A stretch of DNA of 64,000 bases from Apostichopus japonicus. Taxonomy: Eukaryota > Echinodermata > Holothuroidea > Aspidochirotida > Stichopodidae. Below are positions 55,201 through 61,200 of the stretch, in pieces; the stretch's first letter is position 1; each line of letters begins with the position of its first letter. The stretch spans positions 12,735,501 through 12,799,500 of the forward strand of contig NC_092568.1 in assembly GCF_037975245.1 (NCBI RefSeq). The letters are read 5' to 3'. A program made the translations under genes and the position numbers. Under the pieces are notes generated by a model. The model saw only the letters and a program-made list of their open reading frames with translations, was not told where the DNA came from and searched no databases.

Positions 55201-58200
55201 GTCCCCAATTCTCCTGTGTTGAGCAGTTGTCCCCATTTGGGAGCCTATACATGTATGGGTGTGTGTGTGCGTGTGTGTGTGTCTGTGTGTGCATCTGTGA
55301 CACTTTCTTGGGTACGCTCTATCTCAATAAGGGAAAGTTGGATTGAGGCCAAACTTGGACTATAGATCCGTCATATGGAGAAGGTGTGCCCTATTGTTTT
55401 TGGTGCCCACAAAGGTCACCAAAGGTCAGTTATGGTCCAAAAACCGAACATATTAAAACTGCAATAACTCCCAGTGCCAATGTGCGACAAGGTTGATATT
55501 TTGGGAAAAGTTGTGAACTGGTTAGGGGAACATTTTCAAACTTAACGGTCATGTGATCCGAGGTCACCAAAGGTCAATGAATGATAAAAAACTAGTATTT
55601 TTGCGATAACTTGAGAACAAAATGTCCGTTAGGGTTGGGAGTTGCTTCAATGTTATCCAATTGTCGACCCGCATCTGGGTGACCCTTGACCTCAATTTGA
55701 CCTCTGGTGACCTTTACGTGTTTTTGGGGATTTTTACAGTTTTGATGCTATTTTCAGATGTCAAAGGTACCTTCTGATCATAAATGTCAATGGGTTGACC
55801 CCGTGTGACCTTTATGTGCGAAGTTATATGGGGTCAAAGTTTTTCGGTCGGAGTTAGGATGGTCGTACAGACTTTTCGTTTTGTTTTTTGGAATCAGGAG
55901 ATTAAACTACATCTGAAACCAAGGTCAAAAGGTCAAAGGTCACATTAGAAAAAATGTGCTTATTTTGGGAGGAAACGAGCAAAAAAGAAAATGTTTGGTT
56001 TTGATGCTAGATTTGGATATCAAAGGTACCTTCCGATCAAAAATGTCAATTGGTTGACACCCGTGTGACCTTCGTGTGCGAAGTTATACGAGGTCAAAGT
56101 TAATTTTCAGACATTTAATGCAACAACTCCCAGTTCCAAGGTGTGAAATGGTTGATATTTTTGGACAAGTTGCAAATGGTATAGGGAAATATTTTCAAAC
56201 TTAACGGTCATGTGATCCGAGGTCACCAAAGGTCAATTAATGTCAAAAAACTAGTATTTTGGGGGTAGAAAATGGGCAAAGAAAAAAATGTTTGAATTTT
56301 TATAGTTTGATGTCTAATTTAGGTCTCATCAATCAAAAATGTCAATAAGTTGACCCAAGGTGACCTTTGTATGTAAAGTTATATGAGGTCAAAGTTAATT
56401 TTCAGACATTTAGTGTAATAACTCCCAGTGCCAAGGTGTTACACAGTTGATATTTTGAGACAAGTTGCAAATGGTATAGGGGAATATTTTCAAACTTAAC
56501 GGTCATGTGATCCGAGGTCACCAAAGGTCAATTAATGATAAAAAACTAGTATTTTTGCGATAACTTGAGAACAATATGTCCGTTAGGGTTGGGAGTTGCT
56601 TCAATGTAATCCAATTGTCGACCCCCATCTGGGTGACCCTTGACCTCAATTTGACCTTTGGTGACCTTTTTAGTGTTTTGTGGATTTTTACAGTTTCGAT
56701 GCTATTTTCAGATGTTAAAGGTACCTTCTGATCATAAATGTCAATGGGTTGACCCCCATTTGACCTTCGTGTGCAAAGTTATTTGAGGTCAAAGTTAATT
56801 TTCACACAGTTAATGCAATAACTCCCAGTTCCAAGGTGTGACAAGGTTGATATTTTTGGAGTAGTTGCAAATGGTATAGGGGAATATTTTCAAACTTAAC
56901 GGTCATGTGATCCGAGGTCACCAAAGGTCAATTAATGATAAAAAACTAGTATTTTTGCGATAACTTGAGAACAATATGTCCGTTAGAGTTGGGAGTTGCT
57001 TCAATGTAATCCAATTGTCGACCCGCATCTGGGTGACCCTTGACCTCAATTTGACCTTTGGTGACCTTTTTAGTGTTTTGTGGATTTTTACAGTTTCGAT
57101 GCTATTTTCAGATGTTAAAGGTACCTTCTGATCATAAATGTCAATGGGTTGACCCCCATTTGACCTTCGTGTGCAAAGTTATTTGAGGTCAAAGTTAATT
57201 TTCACACAGTTAATGCAATAACTCCCAGTTCCAAGGTGTGACAAGGTTGATATTTTTGGAGTAGTTGCAAATGGTATAGGGGAATATTTTCAAACTTAAC
57301 GGTTATGTGATCCGAGGTCACCAAAGGTCAATTAATGATAAAAAACTAGTATTTTTGCGATAACTTGAGAACAAATTGTCCGTTAGAGTTGGGAGTTGCT
57401 TCAATGAAATCCAATTGTCGACCCGCATCTGGGTGACCCTTGACCTCAATTTGACCTCTGGTGACCTTTTTAGTGTTTTGTGGATTTTTACAGTTTCGAT
57501 GCTATTTTCAGATGTTAAAGGTACCTTCTGATCATAAATGTCAATGGGTTGACCCCCATTTGACCTTCGTGTGCAAAGTTATTTGAGGTCAAAGTTAATT
57601 TTCACACAGTTAATGCAATAACTCCCAGTTCCAAGGTGTGACAAGGTTGATATTTTTGGAGTAGTTGCAAATGGTATAGGGGAATATTTTCAAACTTAAC
57701 GGTTATGTGATCCGAGGTCACCAAAGGTCAATTAATGATAAAAAACTAGTATTTTTGCGATAACTTGAGAACAAATTGTCCGTTAGAGTTGGGAGTTGCT
57801 TCAATGAAATCCAATTGTTGACCCGCATCTGGGTGATCCTTGACCTCAATTTGACCTCTGGTGACCTTTTTAGTGTTTTGTGGATTTTTACAGTTTCGAT
57901 GCTATTTTCAGATGTTAAAGGTAGCTTCTGATCATAAATGTCAATAGGTTGACCCCCGTGTGACCTTCGTGTGCGAAGTTATATGAGGTCAAAGTTAATT
58001 TTCAGACATTTAATGCAATAACTCCCAGTTCCAAGGTGTGACAAGGTTGATATTTTTGGAGTAGTTGCAAATGGTATAGGGGAATATTTTCAAACTTAAC
58101 AGTTATGTGATCCGAGGTCACCAAAGGTCAATTAATGATAAAAAACTAGTATTTTTGCAATAACTTGAGAACAAATTGTCCGTTAGAGTTGGGAGTTGCT

Positions 58201-61200
58201 TCAATGAAATCCAATTGTCGACCCGCATCTGGGTGACCCTTGACCTCAATTTGACCTCTGGTGACCTTTTCGTGTTTTGTGGATTTTTTACAGTTTCGAT
58301 GCTATATTCAGATGTTAAAGGTACCTTCTGATCATAAATGTCAATAGGTTGACCCCTGTGTGACCTTCGTGTGCGAAGTTATATGAGGTCAAAGTTAATT
58401 TTCAGACATTTAATGCAATAACTCCCAGTTCCAAGGTGTGACAAGGTTGATATATTTGGAGTAGTTGCAAATGGTATAGGGGAATATTTTCAAACTTAAT
58501 GGTCATGTGATACAAGGTCACAAAAGGTCAGCTAATGTTAAAAAAGTAGTATTATGGGGGGAGAAAATGGGCAAAGAAAAAATGTTTGAATTTTTACAGT
58601 CATGCTCTATTTAGGTCTCACCGATCAAAAATGTCAATTGGTTGACCTCCGGATGACCTTTGTGTGTGAAGTTACATACAAGTTCAAAGTTAATTTTTTG
58701 ACATTTAATGCAATTAAATCTCAATGCCAAGGTGTGACATGGTTGATATTTTGGGACAAGTTGTGAATGGGGTGGTGGAACATTTTGAAACTTAAAGGTC
58801 ATGTCATCTGAGGTCACCATTGTTATCATATCTGTTGACACGCTTGTAGGTCTCTTATATTTCTTACATTTTTGACGCCATATTTAGATCTCAAAAGTGG
58901 CTTTTAATAAAAAATCCGATCACATTATGTGATCACAAAAGTGTTGGCTATAGTGTTGGTTACTTTATGGGAACATGTAGGACCACAATTACTTGGACTA
59001 TTTCATCCCAATCTTGCTTGATAATATTATGTGTATTGTCATATACCCCAAGCAAGGAACCACAGTGCCCTTGGGCTCTTGTTAACCTGAGGAAAAGTGG
59101 GGGGCACGTGCCCCCTGTGCCCCCCCGGTTCCGCCGCCCTTGTATGACAGTTAATCCATGTTATTAAGTTCAGAAGTAAAATATGTTTGAAATGTAGAAG
59201 AGGAATTTAATTTTCAGTTATCAGGGTTTGTTGTTGTTGTTGTTGTTGGTTGCTCTTTGTTTTGTCCATATCTTCACTTTCGTCCGGTGCCTACATTCTG
59301 CTGTTTTGTTTGTTTTTTAATTTACACTTTCTTTTTTCTGATTTGTTTAAAGTTCATTTATGTCATAAATTGTATTAACTTGTGAAAGTTTCCCAGGAAT
59401 GCTTCTAAAGCCAAACTTTTAAAGTTTACCACTGAACTACAAGTATAATTAACTAAATATACTTCTAATATGCCAACATCAGAAACAGAATCCGCAAAGT
59501 GAACATACATTCAACAACTTCCCAAAATTTATCTGTTCAAAATCTTTTCCGACATGGTCGAAATTGTTCTGTTAGGATGTGGTTTTATCCGCTATAACCA
59601 AGTCTAACAAAAGGAAATAAGAGTGCAACAAAAACATCAGTCTCTGTGGATCATAAGAGTCAACCAAATTTGATCAGTGTCAAGCAAAGCTAGGTCAATT
59701 ATGGTTATCTTGTTCTTGATCACCATCAACTAGTGGGTTATCTAGGAAAGATCAAACTTCATTTTTGACGTGGAAACGGATGTAATTACTGATTGTTTCC
59801 AAAGAATATATGACATGAAGTACAACATTGCTACTGTACCTACTATTTATCAGTCATCTGCTGGTAATTGTGTCCTTTTTTGAACTTTAGATTGTACTTG
59901 TTTCTCATTTTTAGTCTGTCTGTTATATTTATGTTGATGGTTTCATGAAGGTGCTATCCTAACATGCTGGTAATACCTTGTTACCCTATTAATGTTGATG
60001 AACACTGATTCATCTAGGATGGGTTTTAACTTTATGTCGCATCAAATTCTTCAAAGCGTTGAGCATCAGCTCGCCCACACTCACTTTGTGAAAATAATTT
60101 CAGCTTTAAATAAAGTCATGTATACATGCATAGACTGAGCAAATGCCCAGCTGATATAGGCTTAGACTTTGCTCTGATATTCGTTTTGAACATGTGCTTA
60201 AAAAAGTGTAACAAATTACAAAAAATAAAAAAGAAGTTACATTACAACCAGCTGCTTTAATGTTAGATGTGACAAAACTGAAGGAATTGAAAGTAATTTA
60301 GGCATGTTTGCAGTATCTTGACCAACCATACACAATATGAAAGTTTTTAGAGAGAGAAAACAAAGTTTACAATTCAAAATGTGACTTTAATGTGAAAATG
60401 ATACATGAAAGGAAAAAATTGTTTGCTGTCAGCCTCTTTTGTTGTATAGCAAAGATTATGTATAGAGTTGTATTACAAAAGAGTTATCAGTTTTACCTGT
60501 TACAGCCAAGCAATTACCTTTCCCAGATAGCATAGCCTTGGAGCCCTTGGAGGAAATACTCCCCTTTAACTTATCTGTTTTCAATTATCCATATATTTCA
60601 CTGGCTAGGTACTTTGTTACCTTTCTCTCTCACGTAGGAGTGCAAGTGTCTAATACGCCCACAAGGATTAACATCCCCGCAAAGTTTTCAGCTGGCATTC
60701 AACCATGCACAGTCCATCCAAAACACATGAACTTTTCAAGGAAACCATCAAATGGGCAGATTATTAAAGCTTCCTTGAAAAGCTCTAGAGCCTAATTGCA
60801 AGAAGCTAAATCCAAAAACAGGATAGCTGAAGTGCAATGTGGGCGTTTTGAGTATGATGGAGCCCTTTCTTCCTGGGTCAATAGACACTGGGGGTTTCCC
60901 TGAAATTTATTGATGTCCCTGACATTTCACAGGAGATCTTTGAAATATATTCAGAGGATGAAAACTTCCCCCTTCCATTCCACTGGAGTGGCTTTTATCA
61001 ATAGTCAAGGTCTGAGCAACCGGTCTGCTTAAATTTTGTCAATCGTGTTTGAAGTACTCCTTTTTTTTTTCTTGTAGAAATTCTTCTCACAATATTTGTT
61101 TTATCCCTTTTTCGATTTTACAGTTGAACTTTAAAAAAGAGCCTTACATTTGGTTAAAGGAAAACAAACAGATGAACCCAAAGTCATTAGTGCATTAGAA

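Larger units (their letters stand above)
49850..59150. mobile_element. 9.3 kb composite hAT-like DNA transposon with 8-bp target duplications
   Basis: The element proper is 49858-59142 (9,285 bp). Its left end starts CACGGGCGGCGGAAGC and the reverse complement of its right end is CAAGGGCGGCGGAACC, 14 of 16 identical. The flanks are a perfect 8-bp direct repeat TATGACAG at 49850-49857 and 59143-59150. GGTTCCTTGCTT words occur inverted near both ends (near 50316 and 59055). The interior holds GT microsatellites, a Myb/SANT-like gene relic, a 193-bp array, a 24-bp array and a 400-bp satellite. No hAT transposase was recognised, so it is probably non-autonomous and enlarged by internal insertion. 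It sits in the EF-hand intron of PLC-beta. Confidence 0.9.
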
